Assembly: GCA_964495905.1 (NCBI GenBank)
Contig: CAZBWN010000029.1
Location: forward strand, 1 to 64,000
Direction: 5' to 3'
Length of the DNA: 64,000 bases
From: CAJBLF01 sp964495905
GTDB taxonomy: Bacteria; Patescibacteriota; Gracilibacteria; Absconditabacterales; Absconditicoccaceae
This document shows positions 33,872-43,534 of this stretch, piece after piece. Numbering within the stretch: position 1 is the stretch's first letter; each line of letters starts with the position of its first letter. The translations under genes and the position numbers were made by a program. The notes beneath the pieces were generated by a model that made no database searches, was not told the origin of the DNA, and saw nothing but the letters and a program-made list of their open reading frames with translations.

Positions 33872-35575
33872 ATGAAAATTTCAATCGGCTTCTCATGAGC
33901 TGCAGGGAGTGGAGTCAATACTTCTGGATTGCTTCTCGGACAGCTCTTGTCGTCCAAATGATATATGATTTTTGGTGATAAGGAATATGCTTCTACTATC
34001 AAAGGAGACAATAATAATTTTTTCCTTTATATCTCCGATACTACTCCGTTCATCACTCAGAGCGTTGATCACTTTTTCCCGTTTGATGCTTTTTCGGTGA
34101 CTAAAAACACTAAACTCTATAATCTCAAAAAAATACATCTCGTTAAAGATAAAGATAAGACTATCAAATATAAGAATGTCTATTTTTTCTGAGCTGCATT
34201 GAAGCTCCTTGGTATCGCTCGTGAAGAAGGTGAAAAATTGTTAGCGAATCAATATGTCGGTGATGTTCTGGCTACCAATATGGACTGTTTGGTCAAGTGA
34301 TATCAGTATTTCAAAACTGCTAAATATGACTTATCCAAAAATATTTTACCTGCCAAAGAATTTGTATTCTGAAACGAACTTATAGGTACTTGAGCTATTG
34401 CTAGCGGTATGGATTTTTATGCTGCATATCCTATGACTCCTGCATCATCATTGATTGAAGTCATCCAACCGCATAAGGATGTCACTTTTTTCCAATGAGA
34501 AGATGAAATCGCTGTAAGCATCACCATGCTCGGAGCAAAATTTGCTGGTAAGAGAGCTATGTGCGGAACGAGCGGAGGATGATTCTGTCTGATGTCAGAG
34601 TCTATCGCTTTTTCCAATCAAGCTGAGCTTGGAGGAGTCTATATCCTTTCTCAACGTGACGGTCCAAGTACAGGGACACCTACCTATACTGCTCAGTGAG
34701 ATCTTAATTATGCTTTGAATGCGAGCTTTGGTGATACCCATCCAATAGTCTTGGCACCTTCCACTTTTGAAGAATGATATACTCTGATCTGAAAAGCATT
34801 GAATCGATCGGATATCTATCAACATCCGGTTATTTTCCTTATCGATAAACAGCTTTCTGAGTGATATATCTCTATGGATAAAAGCACATTAGTCTCTGAG
34901 CCTATTAATAGAGGAAAATTGATATCTCCTGTCACCCTGAATGAAATGAAGGGTATAAATAAATCCACATTAGATTCTTCGCTATCCGCTCAGAATGACG
35001 GGGTAAATTACAAAAGATATGAACTAACTCCTGATGGAATCTCACCTGTTATGTTACCAGGAACTGAGAATGGCGAATTCATCGCTACTTCATACGAACA
35101 TGATGAATACGGAGCAACCAATGAAGATCCTGTCATCAAGAAACAGCAACAAGATAAAAGATTCAAAAAAATGGAAACATTTATCCAACAAGAATTCACC
35201 AAAGATTTTACTGGATACGAAATCGTCAATCCTGAAGCCAAAGAATTCTTTGTAACGTTTGGGGTCAATAGGTATGTGATAGAAGAGTATATGAGAATTA
35301 AGAATTCAAAATTCAGAATTCAGAATTGAAAATTAAAATATTGATTGATAGTCGTTAAGTGTATGCAACCGTTGGATATGAGATTAAAAGAGTTTTTGGA
35401 TCTTAACGTGAAGAAAATCAAAAAATTAATTTTTGTGGAAATGAATTATTCAGGACAACTCCAAGAATTGATAACAAATAAATGCTGGCTCAATGATAAG
35501 AAATGGAATAATAAGGTTACGAATATCAGAAAATATACCTTGTATCCGATATTTGCTGAAGATATTGTATTCTAG
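33872..35575 (+). CDS. 2-oxoacid:ferredoxin oxidoreductase, alpha subunit (gamma-alpha fusion)
   Basis: 567 residues. The N-terminal third is the gamma domain (ISIGFSGAAGSGVNTSG at the start), followed by the alpha domain: FVFGNELIGTGAIASGMDFYAAYPMTPASSL, MCGTSGGGFCLMSE, QRDGPSTGTPTYTAQGDL and DGISPVMLPGT. This layout is that of KorA-type subunits that oxidise 2-oxoacids with CoA and ferredoxin. Two low-complexity inserts interrupt it: residues 354-376, coded by a palindromic repeat (34931-34999), and ~476-490, coded by the AATTCAGAATT microsatellite. Both keep frame. The beta subunit follows after 26 bases. Confidence 0.88.
34931..34999. repeat. GTCATTCTGA-type palindromic repeat inside korA (family C)
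   Basis: Left arm GTCACCCTGA and right arm TCAGAATGAC are inverted copies with two mismatches; length is 69 bases, exactly 23 codons. Arms and the inner GAAATGAAG / ATTCTTCGC words match the intergenic copies at 42052-42167 and 63688-63739. Confidence 0.75.
35299..35332. repeat. AATTCAGAATT microsatellite inside korA
   Basis: AAGAATTCAAAATTCAGAAT units are translated in frame as IKNSKFRIQNGK. Same family as the insert in the GT2 gene at 12806-12845. Confidence 0.75.
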
Positions 35576-35601
35576 TTGTTTTACTTTGTAAATTGATTTT
35601 T

Positions 35602-36204
35602 ATGAGAGCGTGACTTACTAAAATCCAACGATGTCCTGGTTGTTGAAATTTTCTCATCAACGCTGCCATCAAAAGTGCCCTCAAGCAATTAAATATCCCT
35701 AAACATAAGGTAGTTATCGTCTCTGGTATCGGATGTTCCGGTAAGACCAGTCAATATATCGATAGTTATGGAGCTGAAACTTTGCATGGCAGGGCAGTCC
35801 CTTTTGCTACCGGCATAAAGCTTGCCAATCCTGATCTCACAGTGATCATCTATGGAGGAGATTGAGATGGATATGGTATCGGACTTGGACATCTTTTACA
35901 CGCATGCAGAAGAAATATCAATCTGACCTATATCGTCGCAAATAATGAAAACTATGGATTGACTACAGGTCAAGCATCTCCTACGACTCCGCTTCACATC
36001 AAAACGAGATCTACACCTGAAGGAAATGAGATATTGCCATTTGATCCTAATGCGCTAAGTAAGGCTGCAGGATGTGCATATTCTGTACATGTTATAGACA
36101 AGGATTTACCTCTTCTTACGCAAGCTATCGTTGATGGTATCAAACATGATGGATTCTCTCATATCGACGTTGATCAGGCTTGTCCGACTTGGAGAAAATG
36201 GTAA
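35602..36204 (+). CDS. 2-oxoacid:ferredoxin oxidoreductase, beta subunit (short)
   Basis: The 200-residue protein carries the TPP-binding half: xCPGCGNFLINAAIKSAL near the start (x = CGA; the family motif is WCPGCG), VSGIGCSGKTSQY, LHGRAVPFATGIKLANP, the TPP motif YGGDGDGYGIGLGH, NNENYGLTTGQASPTTP and the C-terminal DVDQACPTWRKW. Family members are usually ~270-300 residues; here the C-terminal extension is missing, but the end ACPTW is a natural boundary. Together with the alpha subunit it should oxidise pyruvate or 2-oxoglutarate, or run in reverse. Confidence 0.88.
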
Positions 36205-36215
36205 CAGCGCGAATA

Positions 36216-36323
36216 AATCCTCCATCCGCAAAATGCGGATACCTCCTCCTTTTTCAAGGAGGACATTAGTTACTAAATGTGTCCCTTGAAAAAGGGAAGG
36301 GGACCCTTTGGGGTAGGGATTTG
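36216..36323. repeat. CCTCC/GGAGG-rich dispersed palindromic repeat, copy 3
   Basis: Holds CCGCAAAATGCGG, CTCCTTTTTCAAGGAG and CCCTTGAAAAAGGG hairpins, related to 6597-6650 and 7091-7180. No coding potential. Confidence 0.55.
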
Positions 36324-36336
36324 AAAAAAAACAATC

Positions 36337-36364
36337 TTGCTATTTACCCTAAAATATCTATAGT
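36337..36364 (+). promoter_or_regulatory. Promoter of first small twin gene
   Basis: TTGCTA, 16-base spacer, TATAGT. The same pair with the same spacing and a nearly identical leader recurs at 36680-36707. Confidence 0.65.
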
Positions 36365-36409
36365 ATTTTCTCAAAAACAAAAATAGTCAAACTTAAAAAA
36401 CAAACGCTT

Positions 36410-36610
36410 ATGGCACTAGAAACAGATGTAAAAGCCTTAATAGACAAGGCAAAATTGCAAAAGGAAAAAATGGGAGATGATTCTGCAGATCTTTTTGGTA
36501 CTTATATCGATGAGGTAGAACAATTCTTGCCTTATATTAAAGGAGAAACAGAGCTTTCTTCCTCTCAAAAAGAACTTTATAAAAGGTTAAAGGCCGCTGT
36601 CATTCCTTAG
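36410..36610 (+). CDS. Small acidic helical protein, function unknown
   Basis: 66 residues, MALETDVKALIDKAKLQKEK at the start, rich in Lys, Glu and Leu, predicted helical, no membrane segment or Cys. I recognise no family. It has its own promoter (36337) and terminator (36638), so it is a single-gene unit. The leader from 36337 to the ATG is repeated before the next small gene, which suggests a shared control of two small cytoplasmic proteins. Confidence 0.65.
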   Translation: MALETDVKALIDKAKLQKEKMGDDSADLFGTYIDEVEQFLPYIKGETELSSSQKELYKRLKAAVIP

Positions 36611-36637
36611 GGATGTTTCATCCTATCAATTCATTGT

Positions 36638-36666
36638 CCTTGCTTATCTAGCAAGGGCTTTTTTTA
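36638..36666 (+). terminator. Rho-independent terminator after first small gene
   Basis: CCTTGC (36638-36643), seven-base loop, GCAAGG (36651-36656), then GC and a seven-T run. Confidence 0.85.
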
Positions 36667-36679
36667 TTTTTATCTTATC

Positions 36680-36707
36680 TTGCTATTTATCTAAAATTAT
36701 TTATAGT
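36680..36707 (+). promoter_or_regulatory. Promoter of second small twin gene
   Basis: TTGCTA, 16-base spacer, TATAGT, followed by the same TTTTCAAAAACAAAAATA leader as at 36365-36390. Confidence 0.65.
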
Positions 36708-36752
36708 ATTTTTTCAAAAACAAAAATAATTAACTAAAAAAAACTAATGCTT

Positions 36753-37031
36753 ATGGAACCAAAACTTACTGATGCGTTGGAATTAATCCAACGTGCTGAA
36801 AAAGCTGTTGCTAAAAATGTTGATGATCCTGCGTATTGTGAAATGATGAATTCCATTATACGAACTTTCAAACAACAACTTTCTGGAGATACAGGTCTGC
36901 CGATTGAATATTTTAATTCGGATGAGTCTGATTTACCGAAATCTACATCTGATGAAGATATATTGGTAGCTAATCCTACTTTATTACAAAGATCTCACTC
37001 GAGTTATATTATAATTGAAATGAGTATCTAA
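36753..37031 (+). CDS. Small helical protein, function unknown (second of two with shared leader)
   Basis: 92 residues from ATG at 36753; an in-frame ATG two codons earlier is also possible, but the aligned leader of the first small gene (CTTATGG) points to 36753. The first 50 residues are helical and charged (TDALELIQRAEKAVAKNV), the rest Ser/Asp-rich. The two proteins share only weak similarity in style, while their promoter and leader are nearly the same. No known family recognised. Confidence 0.6.
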   Translation: MEPKLTDALELIQRAEKAVAKNVDDPAYCEMMNSIIRTFKQQLSGDTGLPIEYFNSDESDLPKSTSDEDILVANPTLLQRSHSSYIIIEMSI

Positions 37032-37051
37032 TCTTTTTGATTGTATAGAAC

Positions 37052-37081
37052 GTCCTTACGTATTTGTAGGGGCTTTTTTTT
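37052..37081 (+). terminator. Rho-independent terminator after second small gene
   Basis: CCTTAC / GTAGGG stem (one G-T pair) with a short loop, then GGC and an eight-T run. Confidence 0.75.
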
Positions 37082-37222
37082 ATCTTGCAAATAATCGCTC
37101 TTTGATTAGTATAAGTATCAAGATATAAGTATCAAAAATAAATAAAATAATGCAAAGATTTGTATATAAACAATACCATCATTATTAATTATTCATTTTT
37201 AATTATTCATTATTTTAAAGTC

Positions 37223-38449
37223 ATGTTTCAAATCGAATATTCACCTAAACTCAAATGAGAAATCATTATCTCTGGAAGCAAGAATGCTGCATTGCCTATC
37301 GTAGCTGCAAATTATTGCATCGATAATGCTATCAAACTTCTCAACAAACCAAATATAAAAGATGTCTTGTCTATGGAGACGTTGGCCCAGTCTGCGATTG
37401 CAAAATCTAAAGAATATTTTGATCTGACTGACGATCTCGCAAAAAAATTCAGAGCGTCTATCTTGCTTATCCCTTTTGGTCTTATCAAATACGGCAAAGT
37501 GAAGTTTGTCTGAAGCGGAGGATGCAATATCTGAAAGAGGCCCTTAGATATGTTTGACGATGCACTTCTCCAAGCAGGTGTCAAAGTCACGCATTGAGAA
37601 CATAAGATATTTGAAGTCGTCTGAACTCCCAAAAAAAATATCATGCTCCAATGATTCTCAGTGACTGCTATTGAAGCGTTATTGACGTATCTCACTTTTT
37701 CAAATAATTTTGATTATGCAATCAATATCTATCAAGTCGCTATAGAACCTCATGTAAGGAATCTGATTGATTTCCTCAATAGCGTCGGTGCGGATATCCA
37801 TCTCAATGTTGATCATAGCATCATCATGAAGCCGTCCAAAATCGCCGTTTCACAAAAAGAGTTCACCATCATCGCTGATTACATAGAAGCAGGGACATAT
37901 TTTGCTATCTGAGCAGGTGCTGATGATAGCGAATTGACTATCAAATGATGTGATGTGGATGATCTTTCTGCCATCTATAGCGTAGCTACAAAAATCTGAA
38001 TCGATTTCAAAATCATTGATAAATATACCATCAGAGTGACTTCTAAAAATAAGAAAAATTATCAGGCTGTGAAGTTTGAGACGAGGACTTATCCTTGATT
38101 TCCTACTGATTTGCAATCTATCTTCTGAACTCTGCTCACTCAAGCACATTGAATCTCTAAAATATTCGAAACACTCTATGAAGGAAGATTCAACTATCTG
38201 ACTGAATTAGAAAATCTTGGAGGAAAAATAGAGATTCTCAATCCCCATGAGGCGATTGTCATCTGACCTACAAAACTCAAAGGCGGATATGTTTCTTCTA
38301 CCGATCTAAGATGTGGAGGTGCAATGGTGCTTGCATGAATCATGGCTCAATGAACCACTAATATCATGAACGAAGATATCATCGCAAGAGGATATGATGA
38401 TATCATCAATAAGTTACAAAGCGTTTGAGTACATATTAAAGCGGTTTAA
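37223..38449 (+). CDS. murA: UDP-N-acetylglucosamine 1-carboxyvinyltransferase
   Basis: MurA transfers enolpyruvate to UDP-GlcNAc, the first committed step of peptidoglycan synthesis. The 408-residue protein has ISGSKNAALPIVAANY at the N-terminus, the active-site loop SGGCNIGKRPLDMF with the catalytic Cys (the residue alkylated by fosfomycin in sensitive enzymes), GPTKLKGGYVSSTDLRCGGAMVLAG near the C-terminus and a long inner beta-repeat. Several glycines are TGA. Preceded by an AATTATTCATT-type AT-rich leader like the one before 40922. Confidence 0.93.
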
Positions 38450-38451
38450 TT

Positions 38452-38550
38452 GTCATTTCGAGCGAAGTCGAGAAATCCCTAATATATAAGTCCATTATGA
38501 AAATAATATAAAGGGATTTCTCCATTACGTTACACTCCAGTCGAAATGAC
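38452..38550. repeat. GTCATTTCGAG palindromic repeat (family B), intact copy
   Basis: GTCATTTCGAGCGAAGTCGA at the left and CAGTCGAAATGAC at the right, with inner GAGAAATCCC / GGGATTTCTC arms. An empty counterpart of the copy that carries the GIY-YIG gene 40 bases downstream. Confidence 0.85.
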
Positions 38551-38588
38551 AAAAAAAATGTATTGAGGTTGCTAATCATTTGTTATTT

Positions 38589-38963
38589 GTCATTTCGAGC
38601 GAAGTCGAGAAATCCCTTTATAAAATATATTGTAATGAAAAACTATTATGTATATATTGTTGCTAGTGAAAGTTGAACTTTATATATTTGAGTGACTAAT
38701 AATTTAGAAAGAAGAATTTATGAACATAAAGAATGATCAATTGAATGATTTACTAAAAAATATTGATGTAAAAAATTACTATATTTTGAGGAATGTAATG
38801 ATATAATAATTGCTATTTCTAGAGAAAAACAGCTCAAAAAATGGAATAGAAAAAAGAAAGAATGACTCATCGGATTAAAAAATCCTTCACGAAAAGATTT
38901 AAGTTTGGAATGGATATAATGTAAAGAGATTTCTCCATTACGTTACACTCCAGTCGAAATGAC
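38589..38963. mobile_element. Family B palindrome interrupted by a GIY-YIG gene
   Basis: The left half (38589-38623: GTCATTTCGAGCGAAGTCGA to AAATCCC) and the right half (38921-38963: AAAGAGATTTCTCC to GTCGAAATGAC) are the same as the two arms of the intact copy at 38452-38550, and the GIY-YIG gene occupies the loop exactly. I infer a small nuclease-bearing repeat element; no target duplication can be shown here. Confidence 0.6.
38635..38919 (+). CDS. GIY-YIG nuclease family protein
   Basis: 94 residues with the GIY-YIG fold motifs: YYVYIVASESGTLYIGVTNN, then RRIYEHKEG, FTKKYGCKKLLYFE, AISREKQLKKWNRKKK and NPSxKDL. Here x is CGA; relatives in the UvrC/YhbQ-like group have NPxWxDL, so Trp fits. 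The GVTNNLERR Arg, the catalytic residue, is AGA. The gene lies inside a family B palindromic repeat. It could help move the repeat, or be a small repair-type nuclease. Confidence 0.9.
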
Positions 38964-38997
38964 AAAAAAATATTTTAATTATTAATTATTTTATGTA

Positions 38998-40299
38998 ATG
39001 GTTCTCCGTCCCGGGTGATTCCCAGAATATAGTCCAGCAGAGCAGTTGGTATTTGATGAAGTCAAAGCTATCATCGAAGCTAATTATCGTCAATACGGTT
39101 TTGCACATATCCAGACTCCTGCAGTAGAACCCAATACCGTGCTTCTTGCCAAAAATGGTGAAGATGCGGGTAAACAGATTTTCTGATTATATGGATTGGC
39201 TCAAGGTAAAGATGATGCCAAAGACTATGCATTGCATTTTGATCTCACTGTGCCTTTTGCTAGATATGTTTTGGATTGGGAAAATGTATTAACATTTCCT
39301 TTCAAACGTTATCAGATCCAACCCGTACGAAGAGGAGAAAGATCACAAAGAGGAAGATTCAAAGAATTCTGGCAATCAGATATTGATGTGATTTGGCAAG
39401 ATACTGAAAAATGAGTCATAGGAAAAAATTTGTATTATGATGCAGAAATATTGGTCGTGATTGCAAAGACATTACATGAAATTGTAGCAAAATTTCTCGA
39501 TAATAAACCATTTACCGTGCATATAAATAATAGATATCTTCTTGCATGATTTTTTTCTCAATTTGATGAAAAGGTGATTCCTCAGTTATATAATCTGCTT
39601 GATAAATATTATAAAATATCATTTGATGTTTTTCAAAAAGAGCTTGCTCTCCTCGTTTCATCTGCTGATGTAGCAAAAATAGTCTCTTTTGTACAAACCA
39701 CATTTGATAGATTGGATCCTAATCTTGTGGATAATGATGTGTATCGTAAAGGATATCAAGAGGTACAAGAAGTGCTTCGTTTCGTTGATGGACTCAATCA
39801 AGAAAATAAATATTCTATCATTTGGGATCCTTGTATTATCAGAGGACTGGATTATTATACGGGTACTGTCTATGAGACTCTTTTTGATGATGATTTTGCT
39901 TTGGGTAGTATCAGTTCTGGAGGAAGGTATGAAAACCTTACGGGATATATCAATCCCAAAAAAAGCCATTATTCCGGTGTGGGTTGAAGTATCTGACTTT
40001 CAAGGATGGTATATCTGATCTTGGAGACTATGAAGCCTGAACATACGACTCAGACTGAATATCTCTTCGTGCATTTCCCTGAAACTATAAAAGATGTCCT
40101 TATGCTTGCAAATATCTTTATCAACGAAGGGAAAAATGTGGAAGTGTATCCTTCTGCAGAAAAATTAGGGAAGCAATTTGCTTATGCAGATAAAAAATGA
40201 ATCCCTCATGTAGTGATATTGGGTGAAGGAGAAAAAATATTGCATAGATATAAGATCAAAAATATGAAGACAGGTGAGGAAAGGGAAGTGGGCTTATAG
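38998..40299 (+). CDS. hisS: Histidyl-tRNA synthetase
   Basis: The 433-residue class II synthetase has the shortened N-terminus VLRPGGFPEYSPAEQLVFDE, motif 2 with FKRYQIQPVxRGERSQRGRF (x = CGA, Trp in homologues), EFWQSDIDVI, the His-binding motifs GLDYYTGTVYE and SSGGRYENLTGY, motif 3 GGSIGLSRMV and the C-terminal anticodon-binding domain. The ATG at 38998 follows the family B repeat directly. The histidine A motif is normal. Confidence 0.94.
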
Positions 40300-40418
40300 A
40301 AACATTGAAAAATTGAAAGATTGAAAGATGGAAACATTGACGAAAAAGAGAGAAAAATTGAGGAAGAGAGGAAAGGAGGAAAATCGAGGAAAGGATAAAA
40401 AAAAATATAAAAAAAAGG

Positions 40419-40444
40419 CCGGTGAAATACACCGGTTTTTTTTA
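40419..40444 (+). terminator. Rho-independent terminator after hisS
   Basis: CCGGTG, five-base loop AAATA, CACCGG, then eight T. Between the hisS stop and the hairpin lie GATTGAAAGATGGAAACATT-type low-complexity repeats (40300-40410). Confidence 0.9.
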
Positions 40445-40463
40445 AATGTTAGTTAGTGGCTGA

Positions 40464-40598
40464 TTAATGGTTGTAAGAAGTATAATATACTGTATAATGT
40501 AAGGCAAATAATATACAGAGTGATACTATTGCGATTGATGATACCATTAACATTTCAGCTCTTGGATCTTGATCCAAATAATTTTTCTTTGTTTTCAT
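40464..40598 (-). CDS. Small single-span membrane protein
   Basis: 44 residues: a charged start (MKTKKNYLDQDPRAEM), then one membrane helix (VSSIAIVSLCILFALHYTV) and a short YYTSYNH tail. No family recognised. It and the next small ORF are in tandem on the minus strand with 16 bases between them. Small size makes the call moderate. Confidence 0.5.
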   Translation of the reverse strand: MKTKKNYLDQDPRAEMLMVSSIAIVSLCILFALHYTVYYTSYNH

Positions 40599-40614
40599 AG
40601 TTTTTTTTTATTAT

Positions 40615-40734
40615 TTATTGACCACATATTCCAATGATAACCAATATTGCATAGAATATTATTATTACGATAATGAATCTAGTTATCATTGAACCTCCAT
40701 TGTCTTTTTTTTGGGGATTTTGGTTTGTTTCCAT
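40615..40734 (-). CDS. Small single-span membrane protein
   Basis: 39 residues: METNQNPQKKDNGGS then the helix ITRFIIVIIIFYAILVIIGI and a short CGQ end. Upstream of the previous small protein in the same orientation. Layout (hydrophilic N-terminus, one helix) is like that neighbour. No known family recognised. The 40735-40921 gap holds AATTATTCATT-type AT-rich repeats as before murA. Confidence 0.45.
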   Translation of the reverse strand: METNQNPQKKDNGGSMITRFIIVIIIFYAILVIIGICGQ

Positions 40735-40921
40735 GATTTGACATTTTTGTTTTACAATATATAACTTTTTTTATCGATAAAACAACTGATTTTTATCTTG
40801 GTAATGTCTTGATTTTTATCCTCAACTAGATACATTGATTTAGCATAATAAGGCAATTCCTAAATTATTCATTTCCTAAATTATTCATTATTAATTTTTA
40901 ATTATTCATTATTTTAAAAAT

Positions 40922-42040
40922 ATGTCATTGCTTCAGTTCATTATATTGATTTCTGCTGTAGTGTTCGTTTTGTTCTGACTAGATCTCTACAAACGCAAGA
41001 AAATGAATGTCCTTCATTTTTTCGTATTTTTTGTAGGAGGTGCTATGATTGTTGCCTTTGCTTTAAATCAAGAGCTATTAAATCAATTCTGAAGATTTTT
41101 CGGTATAGCAAGAGGCGCTGATTTGCTCGTATATGTCTCGCTTATCCTCTTATTCTATTTCTATATTGATATCCTCAATAAACATACCAAAGATAAATTT
41201 CAACTGACAAGACTTATTTCTCAAGGTGCTATCAATGCATGATATTCTCAAAATAAAGACCAGATCACTCATCGACATACTACTGATGAAAGAGATGATT
41301 TTGTCTTCAATATCAGGGTCTATAATGAAGAAAAAGCGGTAGGTGCCGTTATCGATGAAATCGTGGATGCAGGATTCAGAAAATTAGTCCTTGTAAATGA
41401 TGGTTCGAGTGATAACACTTTGCAAGTGCTTCAAGATAAGAAAAAACAATATCCTGATATGCTCATGATCATCCTTGATCATACCATCAATAGAGGAGGC
41501 GGCGCAGCAAATCAAACGGGATATAATTTCATCAAAAAATATGGTGATGAACTCAAGATCAAATGGTTTGTCGGATTCGATTCTGATGGACAGATGAATG
41601 TCAAAGATATGGAAACCTTTATGAAACATATCCATGCTGATCAAAAACTATGATCGGATGCTGAACATAAAAAACCAGATCTCTATCTTTGATCGAGATT
41701 CCTCAAAGGAAGCAAGGTAGATAATATGCCGGAACTTAGAAAGATGATCCTTTGGATTGCAAAATTGGTGACGAGAATCTTTTATGGAGCGAATATCTCT
41801 GATCCCCACAATGGGTATAGAGTCATTTCTCTTCCTACATTAAGAAAGTTTGTCATCACAGCAGATGGTATGCATTATGCTAATGAGGTGAATGAACAGA
41901 TCAAAAGAAATCATATGAGATATATAGAAATACCTGTTCATATCAGATATACTGAGTATAGTCTTAAGAAGTGACAAAAAAATTCAAATAGTCTGAAATT
42001 AGCTGCAGAGATGATATATAAGAAATTATTTTTCAAATAA
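40922..42040 (+). CDS. Membrane-anchored GT2 glycosyltransferase (DUF2304-like N-domain fusion)
   Basis: The 372-residue protein begins with about three membrane segments (residues ~1-75), a basic stretch and RLISQGAINAGYSQ, the pattern of DUF2304 proteins, followed by a GT2 domain: FVFNIRVYNEEKAVGAVIDE, LVLVNDGSSDNTLQ, NRGGGAANQTGYNFI, the DXD GFDSDGQMN and ISDPHNGYRVISLPTL. In other genomes a DUF2304 protein is often encoded next to such a GT2, so this is probably a fusion. It stands alone, outside the main glycan operons. Confidence 0.82.
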
Positions 42041-42051
42041 TTTTTGATTGT

Positions 42052-42167
42052 GTCATTCTGAACGAGTGAAATGAAGTGAAGAATATAATTTATTTATATT
42101 ATCCCTGCCTGCGGCAGGCAGGCTTCGACTTCCCCGTAGCAAGTACGGGGCAGGCGCTCAGGATGAC
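42052..42167. repeat. GTCATTCTGA palindromic repeat (family C), long copy
   Basis: Left GTCATTCTGAACGAGTGAAA, right CTCAGGATGAC, with inner CTGCCTGCGGCAGGCAGG and CCCCGTAGCAAGTACGGGG hairpins. Fills the gap before serS. Confidence 0.8.
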
Positions 42168-42199
42168 AACATAATCTTTTAATCTTTTAATCTAATCTA

Positions 42200-43477
42200 A
42201 TGATTGATCTAAAAAAAGTTCGCGATGATATCGAGGGATACAAACTTATCTGCAAAAATAAGAATAAAAATATTGATGTTGATAAGATTCTTTTTCTTGA
42301 TGATCAGAGAAAACAGCTTCAACAAAAAATGGATGAATTAAAATATCAGCAAAAACAATTTGCTGAAAAAAAAGATTATGAATGAGCAAAAAATCTTAAA
42401 TCTGAAGTACAAGTACTTGAGACTGAATATAATGCTGTAGCTCAAGAATTTGATGTGTTGCTTCTCGCTATGCCAAATTTTTATAATCCTAATACTCCTG
42501 TCGGAAAAGATGAATCAGGAAATGTTATCACTAAATTATGGTGAGATGTCCCTACATTTGATTTTCCTGTCAAGGATCATGAAGAACTCGGAAAAATGCG
42601 AGATATCATAGATAAAGAGACTGCTGCTATTGTTTCTGGATCTAGATTCGCTTATATTAAATGAGATTTGGTGTTGGTACAGATGGGACTTGTTAAATTT
42701 GTCTTCGATACTTTGTGAAATAAGGATATCCTTCAAGAAATCATTGAAGCAAAAAAATTGAATATAAAAAATACTCCTTTTGTACCTCTTCTTCCTCCTG
42801 TGATTATGAGTATGGATGTTATGGAAAAAATGTGAAGACTTCATCCTATGGATGAAAGATATTGTCTTCATGAAGATAAACAAGTATTGGTAGGCAGTGC
42901 AGAACATACTATGGGATCTATGTACATGGATCGTATGTTTGAAGAGGGAGAATTACCAGTTCGTCTTATAGGATATTCTACAGCATTCAGAAGAGAAGCA
43001 TGAACGTATGGAAAAGATGTTAAGGGTATCATCAGAGTCCATCAATTTGATAAGATGGAAATGGAAACTTTTGCTACTCCTGAAACATGAGGAGATGAAC
43101 AAGAGCTTATTGTCTGATTACAAGAATATATGATACAAAAATTGTGATTACCTTATCGTGTAGTAGAATGTTGTACCGGTGATATGTGAGATATCGATTA
43201 TAGGCATATAGATATAGATACGTATATGGCAGGGCAGTGAACATATAGAGAGACACATACCTCTGATCATATGACCGATTTTCAATCACGCAGATTGAAT
43301 ACTAGGGTAAAAAGAATTAATGGAGAAAAAGAATTTGTACATATGAATGATGCAACAGCTTTCGCTATGGGAAGAATTATGGTCGCTATCATTGAAAATA
43401 ACCAGCAAGCAGATGGAACCATCAAAATCCCTGCTGCGTTAGTGCCTTATATGGGTAAAGAGTATATCGGGAAATAA
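42200..43477 (+). CDS. serS: Seryl-tRNA synthetase
   Basis: 425 residues with the long N-terminal coiled coil (DIEGYKLICKNKNKNIDVDK, KKDYEGAKNLKSEVQVLE), the motif 1-2 region (LPPVIMSMDVMEKMGRL, YSTAFRREAGTYGKDVKGIIRVHQF) and motif 3 (TNDATAFAMGRIMVAIIENN). TSDHMTDFQSRRLNTR is conserved. Usual length ~420. Charges tRNA-Ser and, for selenocysteine-using cells, tRNA-Sec. About 20 glycines are TGA. Confidence 0.95.
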
Positions 43478-43480
43478 AAA

Positions 43481-43506
43481 TTACGAATTACGAATTACGA
43501 ATTACA
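43481..43506. repeat. AATTACG microsatellite
   Basis: Three tandem copies of AATTACG after the serS stop, close in style to the AATTTAGAATT family. Confidence 0.6.
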
Positions 43507-43534
43507 ACTAATATATTTATATATATAATTTTCT

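Noticed and set aside
33872..35575. korA as a row of pseudogene fragments because of TGA codons
   Set aside because: All breaks are TGA at glycine positions; TAA/TAG are absent and family motifs are complete, so it is an intact recoded gene.
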